This document shows, in pieces, positions 51,314 to 60,489 of a DNA stretch of 64,000 nt. The position numbers were made by a program, and so were the translations under genes. Origin of the DNA: Fructilactobacillus lindneri DSM 20690 = JCM 11027 (lineage in GTDB: Bacteria > Bacillota > Bacilli > Lactobacillales > Lactobacillaceae). The notes under the pieces were generated by a model that ran no database searches, was not told the DNA's origin, and saw nothing but the letters and a program-made list of their open reading frames with translations. The stretch lies in the NCBI RefSeq assembly GCF_002907375.1, contig NZ_MIYK01000016.1, forward strand, positions 1 to 64,000, written 5' to 3'. Within the stretch, counting starts at the first letter, position 1. Each line of letters starts with the position of its first letter.

Positions 51314-52543
51314 TTAACCTTTAATTTTTCGATAACTATTCAACAACGCTTCTCTTAAGGCCGGATCATGAGCATAAATATACGTTCCATAAACCCCGCG
51401 TTTCATTAATACATTTAATGAATTTAAAATAATTTGTTTTTTGATTCGATCAAACTCTTTCGGATCAGCAATATCTTTACGACGTTTGATAACCTCTGTA
51501 TTAGTTTGCTTACTTAAATCAACCTTAATTTTATGATCTTCGGGGTCTAAATAAATCGGCGGACCGATAATCAAACCTACATAATTTAAATCAAATCCCT
51601 GACAAGTATAAATAGAACCAACTTCATCAATACTCTTAGGAATTTCAGCCCAAGGCGTACTAGTGTAATTGTATTGATCCCACGGCATTTTAAAACCGCC
51701 GCTTTCATAAATATAATGCTTCCCGCCATCTAGCGTTGAAGGATATCCAGTAGTTGAAACAATTCGCGATAATCCAACTTCTTGATTTCGTTTTACAATT
51801 TCTTTCCGCATTGATTCAGCATCCGCATAAATCCTAAAATCATAACCATCGTCTGCATCCTTCGGGATTGGTAATAAATTACCCTCACTAAATTCATTCA
51901 TCCAATGAACTAAATCAGGTTTAGCCGTAATCCTAAATTGATGGGTTAAATGATCACTTTCGTGAAAATATGGCTTTAAAATTTTATCAAGACGCTTTTG
52001 ATCCCAATAATTTTTCGTTTGAATCACTTGATGCATATCAAAAACTAAAATCACAACTTTACTAAGTTTAATAATCTCTTCTAATTGATTTTCACCATAG
52101 AAGTTATTGTAATGATCTGGTTCTGACAATAACAAATGAGCTTCATCAACAATCACAACATCAGCTCTCTCATCCTTTTTCTTTAACTGATTAATAAAAG
52201 AAGTCGGACGTATAAAGTTTTTCTTTAGAATGTTATTTTCAGTTCCAGCAATATTCTTATAAACTTTCAAAACTTCCGGATGATTAACTAAAAAGTAATT
52301 TTTCGTGCCAAAAAGTTTACTCTTTTTGTCGTGAGCAGCTTGCTGTAAATTAAAAAACAACTGACTCAAAATAACACTTTTCCCAGTGCCGCAATCACCA
52401 TAGATTGTGAAAACAGATGAATTCGGCTGGTCAATTCTTTGATTAATAAATTTTTGAATTCGTTCAATTAACTGCTTTTGCTCGTCAGTTAAGTTATGGA
52501 GATTTGGAGCCACTTTCTGTACCGCATCATTCTTGATTTCCAC
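51314..52543 (-). CDS. DUF2075 domain P-loop ATPase/helicase-like protein
   Basis: A 409-residue protein with Walker A IYGDCGTGKSVI (about 46-57), Walker B ADVVIVDEAHLLL, sensor segment LVFDMHQVIQ and the DUF2075 C-terminal signature GSIYTCQGFDLNYVGLIIGPP. The family lies within the superfamily-1 helicase-like group found with Schlafen or defence proteins. Here it stands alone after an MFS exporter with 17 bp overlap, so it is probably co-transcribed with it. No nuclease domain is visible. Role unknown; a nucleic-acid motor is likely. Confidence 0.85.
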   Translation of the reverse strand: MEIKNDAVQKVAPNLHNLTDEQKQLIERIQKFINQRIDQPNSSVFTIYGDCGTGKSVILSQLFFNLQQAAHDKKSKLFGTKNYFLVNHPEVLKVYKNIAGTENNILKKNFIRPTSFINQLKKKDERADVVIVDEAHLLLSEPDHYNNFYGENQLEEIIKLSKVVILVFDMHQVIQTKNYWDQKRLDKILKPYFHESDHLTHQFRITAKPDLVHWMNEFSEGNLLPIPKDADDGYDFRIYADAESMRKEIVKRNQEVGLSRIVSTTGYPSTLDGGKHYIYESGGFKMPWDQYNYTSTPWAEIPKSIDEVGSIYTCQGFDLNYVGLIIGPPIYLDPEDHKIKVDLSKQTNTEVIKRRKDIADPKEFDRIKKQIILNSLNVLMKRGVYGTYIYAHDPALREALLNSYRKIKG

Positions 52544-53951
52544 TTAACTCACCCTTTCTAGTTTGAAAATGCCAGTTAATAAAGGCTAAAATCGTAATCC
52601 CTACCGCAATGACAAACAGGATTGTATAGTCAACGTGTCCGCCAAGCATCGTTTGATGCACAATTTCACCTGCAGAATGAGCTTGATTTTGATGAATTGC
52701 TAAAATTGAAGCTAAGATACTTGTTCCTAAAGAACCAGCATATTGCTGCAACATGTTAAAAATTGAATTAATATCAGCTGACGCTTTAAGTGGTGCATTA
52801 GCTTGGGCATTGGAAATTGTATTTGAAAATGCCATGTTGATTCCTAGACGTAGTAATGTAAATAAAATGGTTAATTTAACGGGAGTTGCCCATGAACTAG
52901 AAATACTAAATAAAAATGTAGCAAAAGTTAAAACCAACATTCCTGTCAAAATTGGTTTAAAGGCACCCCACCGATCATAAACCATTCCAGAGATTGGTGA
53001 AGTTATTCCACCCACAATCGATCCGGGTAATAAAATCAAACCAGCAGTTAAAGGCGTAACATGTAAAACACTTTCTGCATAAATTGGAATCACAAAAGAA
53101 ATTCCAATATTAATGAACATTAATAACATATAAGTAATTGCATCCATTGATACTGCTGGAATTTTCATCGGACTAAATGAAATCAGTTGCGAAACGCCAT
53201 GATTATTAACACGTAAAAAAAGGCCCAGTGTAATCAGCCCAATTATAATTGGGGCAATACAACTAATTAAACTAGCACCTTTAGTACCAAATCGATTAGC
53301 GGCCCAAACGAATGAGAAAAAGGTAATTGACATTAATGCAAGTGCAAGGAAATCAAAATGTTTTTTAATGCCAAGGGGATTAATATTTATATTTTTAATT
53401 CCAATCCAAAATGTAACTAAAGCAATTGGAAGTACTGCGACAAAAATAAAACGCCATGATAAGAGTGAAGACATTGCTCCGCCATATGTAGGACCTAAAG
53501 CAGGTGCCAGAGAAATTACCATTGAAGCAATTCCAACGTATGTTCCAGTTTTACGTCTTGGCACTGTAATGAAAATAACTTGATACATCATCGGCATTGA
53601 CAAACCAGTTGCTCCAGCTTGTATCAAACGTCCAATCAATAAAATTGCAAAATTAGGTGCAATCATACTTAAAAAATCACCAATAATAAATAACAATGCA
53701 GCGGACATAAAAACCTTTTTAATTGGAAATTTTTTCAACAAAAAGGCAGTAGTCGACATTGTAATCGTGGTTAATAATAAATAGCCTGTAGTAATCCATT
53801 GAATTGTATCAAGCGGAACATTAAAAATTTTCGCTAATTCGGGAAAGGTAACATTCATGGATGTTTCCAGCAAAACCCCCACGAATGATAACAAGGCTGT
53901 TGCTAAAATCGCTAGTTTACTTTGGGTAGAAACCTGTTCATTTTCATTCAA
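52527..53951 (-). CDS. MFS multidrug exporter, DHA2 type (14 helices)
   Basis: 474 residues, 14 predicted helices, with the DHA2 motif segments LDTIQWITTGYLLLTTITMS, RLIQAGATGLSMPMMYQ and motif C ISLAPALGPTYGGAMSSLLSWRFIF. Similar to LmrB/EmrB drug exporters. It overlaps the DUF2075 gene by 17 bp. A small hairpin GACGC-N5-GCGTC is about 30 bp upstream. No regulator gene is adjacent. Confidence 0.9.
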   Translation of the reverse strand: MNENEQVSTQSKLAILATALLSFVGVLLETSMNVTFPELAKIFNVPLDTIQWITTGYLLLTTITMSTTAFLLKKFPIKKVFMSAALLFIIGDFLSMIAPNFAILLIGRLIQAGATGLSMPMMYQVIFITVPRRKTGTYVGIASMVISLAPALGPTYGGAMSSLLSWRFIFVAVLPIALVTFWIGIKNININPLGIKKHFDFLALALMSITFFSFVWAANRFGTKGASLISCIAPIIIGLITLGLFLRVNNHGVSQLISFSPMKIPAVSMDAITYMLLMFINIGISFVIPIYAESVLHVTPLTAGLILLPGSIVGGITSPISGMVYDRWGAFKPILTGMLVLTFATFLFSISSSWATPVKLTILFTLLRLGINMAFSNTISNAQANAPLKASADINSIFNMLQQYAGSLGTSILASILAIHQNQAHSAGEIVHQTMLGGHVDYTILFVIAVGITILAFINWHFQTRKGELSGNQE

Positions 53952-54456
53952 ACCGAGAAACCTCCTGTAATCTAAAAAAGACGCAACATAGCGTCATCAT
54001 AATATTTTAAAGATGTTATTTTGCTTAATTATAACATTTTTAATCAATTATTGATTATTAGCTTTGGATGAAATTTACTCAATTTTCTTGAAAAATTTTG
54101 GAAATATTGCATCTTTTGATTTAGTGAATTTACATTTAATTTGCGACCGATTTAGAGAATGTTAAATCACGATTCTTTTTTCAAATCTTTTTGATTCTCT
54201 TATTATTAGAATCCTTTTTAGCTCTATTTAAAAATTGGTTAAATAAGCAATCATGGGATAATTTCTTAAGCAAAACGTAAAAAGTCTCAACTATCACAAA
54301 TAGTTGAGACTTTTGTTTTACCCCATAATTCTCTCTTCATGATAAGAGAATTTTCTTTATTAGGAACAATTCAATTATAAGGATTGTTTTTGCAAACTAT
54401 AGTATATATTCTTAATTAAGATATTTTATAGTAATCACTAATAAAGGAGAAATAAA
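53952..54456. other. Gene-free stretch with one terminator
   Basis: About 500 bp without a supportable gene. It holds the hairpin GACGCAACATAGCGTC near 53980 and a strong terminator at 54278-54313 (AAAAGTCTCAACTA / TAGTTGAGACTTTT). A short open stretch ending LNKQSWDNFLSKT just before the terminator has no start or ribosome site and may be the tail of a lost gene. Confidence 0.55.
54278..54313 (+). terminator. Orphan intrinsic terminator
   Basis: Perfect 14-bp stem AAAAGTCTCAACTA / TAGTTGAGACTTTT with 7-nt loop and T-run, with no annotated gene directly upstream on the plus strand. Confidence 0.85.
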
Positions 54457-55185
54457 TTGAAAAGTAAGAAAATTCTTATATCAGGTATTGTTGGTATTCT
54501 TGTAATTATTTGTGGCATTTTGATTTATGCTCATCATGATAGTACAGATAAAAATAAGGACAACCATGATGTTAAAACTGAGAAAAAAGCTAAAAAAGTT
54601 AATAAACAAAAAGATTCTAAAAAATCAGATGATAAAGCTAACAGGAATGATTCAGATTCAAATAGTGATGATAATTCTTCAAGTTCTGATACAAATAATA
54701 CAGAAAAAGAAAAAACTGAACCAAGTAGTAAGACTAGTTCTAACCAGAAAGAAAATACTTCTACTAAAAGTTCTAGTGTGACTGCAAATAGTAATAGGAA
54801 TTCTAAAAATTCAACAAATGAAAGTGCAAATACCCCCGTTAATAATAAAGCAAATCCTACCAAACAAACTTCTAATACTAATAAGAATAATGTAAATTCG
54901 CAAAGTACTAATTCAAGTTCAGTATCAGGAGCTAGTCAACCTGTTGCTAGTTCTCAGACTACTTCAAATACTCAAAATGGAAACGTGGTTAATAACTCTA
55001 GCGAGGCAGTTGGCGTTTTACAAAACGGTCTTGGAAATAATAGTGATTTTACTTATCAAGTTTTATCTACTTCAAATGATGTATACGAGATACAAGTAAT
55101 TTCAAAATCTATTCAAAGCCAAGGTGGTAGTGGTACGGTTGGTATCTACTTAGTTACTAAAAATGGGACTTTTGAATTAAAGTAA
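54457..55185 (+). CDS. Membrane-anchored S/N/K-rich surface protein
   Basis: A 242-residue protein: one N-terminal membrane helix (ILISGIVGILVIICGILIYA, no lipobox cysteine), a ~130-residue K/D then S/T/N-rich linker, and a small C-terminal domain (AVGVLQNGLGNNSDFTYQVL to VGIYLVTKNGTFELK) that looks folded. It probably displays the C-terminal domain outside the membrane. Start is TTG after AAAGGAGA. No family recognised; part of a cluster of small surface genes. Confidence 0.72.
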   Translation: MKSKKILISGIVGILVIICGILIYAHHDSTDKNKDNHDVKTEKKAKKVNKQKDSKKSDDKANRNDSDSNSDDNSSSSDTNNTEKEKTEPSSKTSSNQKENTSTKSSSVTANSNRNSKNSTNESANTPVNNKANPTKQTSNTNKNNVNSQSTNSSSVSGASQPVASSQTTSNTQNGNVVNNSSEAVGVLQNGLGNNSDFTYQVLSTSNDVYEIQVISKSIQSQGGSGTVGIYLVTKNGTFELK

Positions 55186-55283
55186 TCGAAGAAAATTAAA
55201 GAAACAAGAGATTAGTTTTTTCCCAGCCTCATTCTTTTATATAAAAGTAATTGATACTTTTATTGATAAATCATAATATTTAT

Positions 55284-55856
55284 TTAGTGTTTACGTCTCT
55301 TAATTATTTTAGCTGGATTGCCAATTACAATTGAATCGGCTGGAACATTTTTTCTTACAACTGCCCCTGCTCCAACAATTGCATTTTCTCCAATGGTTAC
55401 GCCTGGTAAGATAATTGATCCAGCTCCAATCCAAGCATTTTTATGAACATGAATTGGTTTGGTAATAATTATATCCCGATATTGTGGTCTAAGATCATGG
55501 TTAAGCGTAATAAAAGTAGTTCTTGGACCTACTAAAACATTTTCATCTAGATAAATACCACCAAGATCTGCGAAGATGCAATCTGTATTGATAACTACAC
55601 CAGATTTTAAGAAGATATGTCTGCCAAAATCACTTTTAAGTGGTGAAAAAACTTTAACATTTTCTGGAAGTTTTTGTTCAGTTATTTTTTCTAAAAGTTC
55701 TTGTCTAATTTTAGAGCTAGGTTCATTGTTAAACTTCATTAAAAACCCTGCATTTTGTTCTTGAATATCGAATAGTTCTTTAAAAGTAGGATCACGAAAA
55801 TCAAGAGGTTCACCATTTAAAACTTTTTTTAATATATCATTAGTCATTTTATCCAC
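55284..55856 (-). CDS. Maltose/galactoside O-acetyltransferase family (left-handed beta helix)
   Basis: A 190-residue hexapeptide-repeat acetyltransferase like maltose O-acetyltransferase/NodL. Hexapeptide steps run through IFADLGGIYLDENVLVGPRTTFI and NAWIGAGSIILPGVTIGENAIVGAGAVVRKNVPADSIVIGNPAKII; the catalytic histidine is in ITLNHDLRP. It transfers acetyl from acetyl-CoA to sugars. Complete by length. Single gene. Confidence 0.92.
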   Translation of the reverse strand: MDKMTNDILKKVLNGEPLDFRDPTFKELFDIQEQNAGFLMKFNNEPSSKIRQELLEKITEQKLPENVKVFSPLKSDFGRHIFLKSGVVINTDCIFADLGGIYLDENVLVGPRTTFITLNHDLRPQYRDIIITKPIHVHKNAWIGAGSIILPGVTIGENAIVGAGAVVRKNVPADSIVIGNPAKIIKRRKH

Positions 55857-55962
55857 CTTTAATTTAAGTCTTTATTTAATATAAATAATACCATTTTATA
55901 ATTTGTAAGTATGATATGTTATTAGCAAAAATTAAAAAGCATGCTATTATTAATTTACACAT

Positions 55963-55998
55963 AAAAAGTCCTCAACTATAATGTTTGGGGACTTTTTA
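55963..55998 (-). terminator. Terminator of the small MucBP protein gene
   Basis: Arms AAAAAGTCC.CA / TG.GGACTTTTT with a loop of about 10 nt and T-run on the minus strand, about 100 bp past the stop. Confidence 0.72.
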
Positions 55999-56095
55999 TG
56001 TTAAATCATACTTAACTTTTGGTTATTATTATAATATTTTCTGTATAAAAATAAATTATTAATTTTAAGCTGGTTATAATAATTACTAAAAAATT

Positions 56096-56995
56096 TTAAT
56101 GTCTAAAATGACGTGGCTTTCTAAGTGCATGCCAAGAAAATGCAATTCCTGCAACTACTACTAGGATAATTCCACTTATTACCCAAGGCATGATACTATG
56201 ATGAGTTTTCTTTTTATCCTTCTTCTTAGTGCTGTCGCTGTTCTTATCATCAGCATTTTTATCTTTGTTTTTGTTATCTTTTTTATTGTTAGTCTTGTTC
56301 TTTTTATCTACATTAGAATCTGAATTATTATCTTGTTTGCTATTGTCTTTATTAGTATTACTTGCATTAACTTTATTTTCGTCATTATTCTTAGCTTCGT
56401 TTTGAGCATCAGAATTTACAGTTGTTCCATTTGTCTTGGCTGAACTTGAATTTTTGTTAGTTCCGTTAGTAGTGGCATTCTTATTCGTACTAAATTTCGT
56501 GCCATTAGAGTTATCATTTTTATTTGTAGAAACAGAAGTAGAATTTTTATTAGAATTATTGCTGCTGCCATTCTTAGCAGGTGTTGTAGTTGTTCCTTTG
56601 TTGCCAGTAGTACTTGTCGAACCATTGGAACTATTGCCAGATGATTTATAAACAATTGTCATACTTTCATTATGAGTGGCAGGATCACTACCACCAAATA
56701 CCATTTGGGGACCGTAACTATCATTTTGACCATTTTCAATTTTAGAATAAGTGTATCCAGAAATGTTAGGAACTGATGCTACATAAGTACTTCCAGATTT
56801 ACCAGTTGCTGTAGTAGCTTGTCTAATCGTTTTTCCATTTTGATCAACATAATTAACTGTAATTACACCTTGATCATTGTTCTGTGAAGCCTGAGTAGTT
56901 TGTGCATTAACATGCATCAGGCTAGGTGCACTAATACCAAATCCTAATAATGCTGAACTAACTAAAAATATTGATGTCGTTTTCTTAATATTCAT
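56096..56995 (-). CDS. Small secreted membrane-anchored MucBP protein
   Basis: 299 residues: signal peptide (MNIKKTTSIFLVSSALLGFG, cleavage after VNA), one MucBP domain (VITVNYVDQNGKTIRQ to ESMTIVYKSSG), a ~150-residue G/S/T/N then K/D/N-rich linker, and a C-terminal membrane helix (MPWVISGIILVVVAGIAFSW) with basic tail RKPRHFRH. It has no LPxTG, so it is held by the C-terminal helix rather than sortase. Probably a small accessory adhesin. Confidence 0.85.
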   Translation of the reverse strand: MNIKKTTSIFLVSSALLGFGISAPSLMHVNAQTTQASQNNDQGVITVNYVDQNGKTIRQATTATGKSGSTYVASVPNISGYTYSKIENGQNDSYGPQMVFGGSDPATHNESMTIVYKSSGNSSNGSTSTTGNKGTTTTPAKNGSSNNSNKNSTSVSTNKNDNSNGTKFSTNKNATTNGTNKNSSSAKTNGTTVNSDAQNEAKNNDENKVNASNTNKDNSKQDNNSDSNVDKKNKTNNKKDNKNKDKNADDKNSDSTKKKDKKKTHHSIMPWVISGIILVVVAGIAFSWHALRKPRHFRH

Positions 56996-57103
56996 ACCAT
57001 ATACTCCATTTACTTGTTATTCACGAGTTCTATTCTCCAACTAAAGTATAACATTTCACAAGTGAAACAACTGCTAATCATTATTAAACTTAGATATAAT
57101 TCA

Positions 57104-57877
57104 TTAACTTATGATTATGTTTTTAATAAAAATATCAAACAATTTAAGAGCTTGATCACGCTCATCAATTAGTAAGTTATGGCCTGAGTTCTCAAATATT
57201 TTTATATCAATATTTTCATTGTATTTTTTTAATAAGTTATGATCTTTAAATCCAACTACATTATCGACTTTACCTAACAATATCATCATCTCTAAATTTG
57301 ATTCCTGCTTAACCGGATCCTTTTTAAGAGCATATTTTCGGGATTTTCCAAATGTTGTCAATTTATGATTATCATTTTCTTTAATTGTTTTATCAATTAA
57401 TTTTTTATACTGATAAAACTTACTTTGGCTAATTATTGAATTCATTGCCTGAAACTCTGTGTCAAATAATTGATGTTGTTTATGAACAAATTGATGCGTT
57501 AATTTTTCTAGTCTTCGTTGTTGTCTATCTGGAACTACCATTGGAACAACTAAAAATTCAGAGATAAGTTCCCTTTTAAAGAAAGCTCGCAATCCTAATG
57601 CTAAGTAACCACCATATGATTGTCCAATTATCAAAAAATTTGTAAAGTGAAACGAATTTATTAATTCTATAATTTGTGAAAGAACCACATCAGATATTAT
57701 TAAATTAAAGTTACGTGATTTCCCCATCCCAGGAAGGTCAATATAAATACGTTTAAAACCTTTAACATTTTTAAAGTAAGGTTCAAAAATCGGCATCAAA
57801 AAATGACTATCCAATTCATAGCCATGAAGAAAAAATAATGGAAATCCCTCTCCTTTTTCATAGTAATTTAACATCAT
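57104..57877 (-). CDS. Alpha/beta hydrolase
   Basis: About 257 residues. LFFLHGYELDSHF is the oxyanion HG loop, IIGQSYGGYLALG contains the nucleophilic serine, and ENSGHNLLIDERDQALKLF has the catalytic histidine. Substrate unknown. ATG 57877 (or 57874) follows GAAGGTGA; a longer frame to 57937 adds a cysteine-containing stretch not expected in the family. Confidence 0.87.
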   Translation of the reverse strand: MMLNYYEKGEGFPLFFLHGYELDSHFLMPIFEPYFKNVKGFKRIYIDLPGMGKSRNFNLIISDVVLSQIIELINSFHFTNFLIIGQSYGGYLALGLRAFFKRELISEFLVVPMVVPDRQQRRLEKLTHQFVHKQHQLFDTEFQAMNSIISQSKFYQYKKLIDKTIKENDNHKLTTFGKSRKYALKKDPVKQESNLEMMILLGKVDNVVGFKDHNLLKKYNENIDIKIFENSGHNLLIDERDQALKLFDIFIKNIIIS

Positions 57878-57999
57878 AATTTCACCTTCAATATAATTTT
57901 TACAAGTATAACATTGTGTATGTTGTTTGTTTGCCAAAATTAATTAAATAACCTAGAATACTCAAATTCAAAAAGTTAATTTTTGGGGGGATTATCAAT

Positions 58000-58244
58000 A
58001 TGACTTTAAATCCAAAAGAACAAGTAGCAAAAGATTTAAAAACTAGTGTTGAACATTTAGAAGATGTTTTAAATCTAGATTCCGAGAGAATTGAAGAACC
58101 TTGTATTTAAAAAAATTACCTAAATACTAAAATTACTAAGCAAGGAAAAAATCATTCCCTTATTCAAAATTAATTGGCGATTATCACGATTATTGGTTTT
58201 TAAATACTGAATTTATTGATAATGGCAAATTAGTTAATCTTTAA
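58000..58244 (+). pseudogene. DUF2316 family protein, degenerate
   Basis: ATG 58000 after GGGGGG opens a 36-codon frame (MTLNPKEQVAKDLKTSVEHL, stop at 58110). Shifted frames then continue the family: KNYLNTKITKQGKNHSLIQ and, in a third frame, KLIGDYHDYWFLNTEFIDNGKL to 58244. DUF2316 proteins are about 100 residues and have an extra N-terminal helix that is missing between MTLNPKE and QVAKDL. Thus one internal deletion and two frameshifts. Function of the family unknown. Confidence 0.75.
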
Positions 58245-58270
58245 GAGTTTAAATTAATAAAAAATAGCAT

Positions 58271-58312
58271 AAAAAGACCTCCAGTTATTTGTTGACTGGA
58301 GGTCTTAGTATT
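58271..58312 (-). terminator. Terminator of the amino acid ABC operon
   Basis: Stem AAGACCTCCAGT / ACTGGAGGTCTT with a 9-nt loop and T5 on the minus strand, a few bases beyond the last permease gene. Confidence 0.9.
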
Positions 58313-58316
58313 TAAA

Positions 58317-58964
58317 TTATGACACCATTCTTCTATCAAACCATTTTGCTAACAGTGACAAACTATAATTAACCATAAAATATAAGGCTGCAACCAAAAT
58401 AAACATCGGAATCATGTAGTTTGGATTTTGTCCGTAAATTACTTGGGAACGGAACATCATTTCAGGCAATACAATGGCAGTGGCCAAAGAGGTATCTTTT
58501 ACTAAAGAAATAAACTGCGAAATCAAAGGTGGAATAGAACGTTTCAATGCTTGAGGTAATTCGATATACCACAAGGTTTGCAAATTTGTCATTCCAGTAG
58601 AAAGCGCACCTTCTTTTTGGCCTTGTCCAATCGACAACAAACCACCTCGAATAATTTCAGCGACCATCGTTGCCTCAAAGACCGACATTGCCACCACAGT
58701 AGCTGCAAAAGCATTTAACTCGATTCCCAGTTTTGGCAGTGCAAAGTACGTAAAGAAGATCAACAATAACAATGGTAAATTCCTAATGGTATTAACGATA
58801 AATCGGACTGTCCGGGAAAAATAAGGAATATCTTCATACAAAACAACCCCTAAAATCAATCCCACGACAAAACTAATAATAATTGAAATCAGCGATACAA
58901 TAATCGTGATTCCCAGTCCTCCAAATAGATAGTGTAGGTTGATTGAACTAAATGCTCCGCTCAT
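58317..58964 (-). CDS. Polar amino acid ABC transporter permease
   Basis: A 215-residue HisM/GlnP-type permease with the EAA loop EGALSTGMTNLQTLWYIELPQALKRSIPPL. Second permease of a heterodimeric glutamate/aspartate-like transporter. It overlaps the preceding permease gene by 4 bp. The operon order is ATPase, binding protein, permease, permease. Confidence 0.92.
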   Translation of the reverse strand: MSGAFSSINLHYLFGGLGITIIVSLISIIISFVVGLILGVVLYEDIPYFSRTVRFIVNTIRNLPLLLLIFFTYFALPKLGIELNAFAATVVAMSVFEATMVAEIIRGGLLSIGQGQKEGALSTGMTNLQTLWYIELPQALKRSIPPLISQFISLVKDTSLATAIVLPEMMFRSQVIYGQNPNYMIPMFILVAALYFMVNYSLSLLAKWFDRRMVS

Positions 58965-59611
58965 TGTAATCTCCCCTTTCCTAATCTATCTTCGATTTGG
59001 CGCATCACTGTCGATAACAGACCCGTAATTATCAGGTAAAAAATTCCCACAATAATATAAGTATTAAACGGATCAAGGTTGGCACCTGAGATTACGTTCG
59101 CCTGATACATTAAATCAAATCCAGCCACAAATGATAAGATTGACGAGTTTTTAACTAGATTAATAAACTGATTTCCTAACGAAGGAATTGCCAACTTGAA
59201 CCCTTGCGGCAACACAATGTGAATCATAGCTTGTGTGTAAGTTAAGCCGTTGGCACGTGCCCCTTCCATTTGTCCTTCATCGACCGAATTAATCCCACCA
59301 CGAATACATTCAGCAACGAACGCAGACGTGTATAAAATTAATCCGATTGTTCCAGCCCAGAAACCTGAAATTTTAAAGTCTTTGGCAACCACAACATAGA
59401 AAAATAGCGTAATTACCAATAAAGGAATGTTTCTAAAAAATTCAACAAAGGCATTACCAATAAATTTTAAAATCTTATTGGGTGCTAATTCCATGAGGGC
59501 AAAAATAGTGCCTAACAATAATGAACCTCCTAACCCAATTAAGGACGACAAAATGGTAATCCAAAATCCATTTAAAATTGTTTGCCAGTTTTGCATAAAA
59601 ATATTGATCAT
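58961..59611 (-). CDS. Polar amino acid ABC transporter permease
   Basis: About 216 residues, HisQ/GltJ-type with the EAA loop EGARANGLTYTQAMIHIVLPQGFKLAIPSLG. ATG 59611 follows GGAGGG and overlaps the binding-protein stop (ATGA), which is better than an earlier start at 59656 inside that gene. Partner of the next permease. Confidence 0.92.
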   Translation of the reverse strand: MINIFMQNWQTILNGFWITILSSLIGLGGSLLLGTIFALMELAPNKILKFIGNAFVEFFRNIPLLVITLFFYVVVAKDFKISGFWAGTIGLILYTSAFVAECIRGGINSVDEGQMEGARANGLTYTQAMIHIVLPQGFKLAIPSLGNQFINLVKNSSILSFVAGFDLMYQANVISGANLDPFNTYIIVGIFYLIITGLLSTVMRQIEDRLGKGRLQ

Positions 59612-60471
59612 TTTGTCAAATCCCTCCAGTCTAGTCCAGGAATGTTTGAGAACCACTTTTTAATCAAACGGTTATAAGTTCCGTCCTTGATAATTTCTGC
59701 CAAAGCCTTATTAACGGCATTATTTAACTGAGTCTGACCTTTATCAACGCCTAATCCATAAGGCTGGTTGGTAAAGGGTTTCCCAACAACTTCAACGTTA
59801 TTACTTTGCTGAGTAAAGCCATACAAAATTGCATTATCAGTGGTCATCGCCTGTCCTTGGGCGGACTCCAAGGCACTAAACGCCTGTGAATTATCAGGCA
59901 TCGCAATTAAGTGCGCTTTGGGAGCAAATTTCTTGGTAGTTTCCAAGGCCGTCGTTCCCATTACACCAATAACCGTAGATTTAGAATTATTTAAATCTTT
60001 AATATTCTTAATTCCTGAATTCTTTTTAACTAAGATTGATTGCCCAGCTGGAAAATATGGCTTGGAAAAATCAACGATTTTAGCACGCTCTGGTGTAATG
60101 GTCATGGAAGCTGCCACAGCATCAACTTGTTTGTTTTTCAATAATTGAATCTTAGAGTTAGTAGTAACTGGAGTAAATTCCGATTTGATGTGAGTATGAT
60201 TATCTTTTGCAATCTGCTTCGTAATTGCACGAGCAATATCTACGTCAAAACCTTCACTCTGCTCAGTTTTAGGACTGATCAAACCAAATAAGCGAGTATC
60301 ACATTTAACTCCCCAACGCATCACATGAGTTTGTTTTATTTGTGATAAAGCATCGGTCTCCTTGTTTTGCCGTTCGCGAGCATTAATCCCTAGCATCACT
60401 CCACCAATCAAGATAATCACCAGAATTACAGAGGCAAATAAACCCATTCGTTTTAATTTTGCTTTACTCAT
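59608..60471 (-). CDS. Polar amino acid ABC transporter substrate-binding protein
   Basis: A 287-residue family 3 solute-binding protein: LRWGVKCDTRLFGL-type start (MRWGVKCDTRLFG), EGFDVDIARAITKQI, DAVAASMTITPERAKIVDFSKPYFPAGQSILVKK, and a long C-terminal lobe. Resembles glutamate/aspartate binders (PEB1a-like). N-terminal helix GLFASVILVIILIGGVMLGI lacks a lipobox cysteine, so it is probably an uncleaved membrane anchor. It lies 18 bp after the ATPase gene. Confidence 0.9.
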   Translation of the reverse strand: MSKAKLKRMGLFASVILVIILIGGVMLGINARERQNKETDALSQIKQTHVMRWGVKCDTRLFGLISPKTEQSEGFDVDIARAITKQIAKDNHTHIKSEFTPVTTNSKIQLLKNKQVDAVAASMTITPERAKIVDFSKPYFPAGQSILVKKNSGIKNIKDLNNSKSTVIGVMGTTALETTKKFAPKAHLIAMPDNSQAFSALESAQGQAMTTDNAILYGFTQQSNNVEVVGKPFTNQPYGLGVDKGQTQLNNAVNKALAEIIKDGTYNRLIKKWFSNIPGLDWRDLTK

Positions 60472-60489
60472 AATAATTCACCTCATTTC

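Noticed and set aside
54061-54277. Short frame ending LNKQSWDNFLSKT before a terminator
   Set aside because: No start codon with a ribosome site and no recognisable domain; kept only as a note in the gene-free stretch.
54527-54863. Long open frames on both strands inside the S/N/K-rich surface protein gene
   Set aside because: They are antisense or shifted shadows of a low-complexity AAT/TCT-rich gene and have no ribosome sites.
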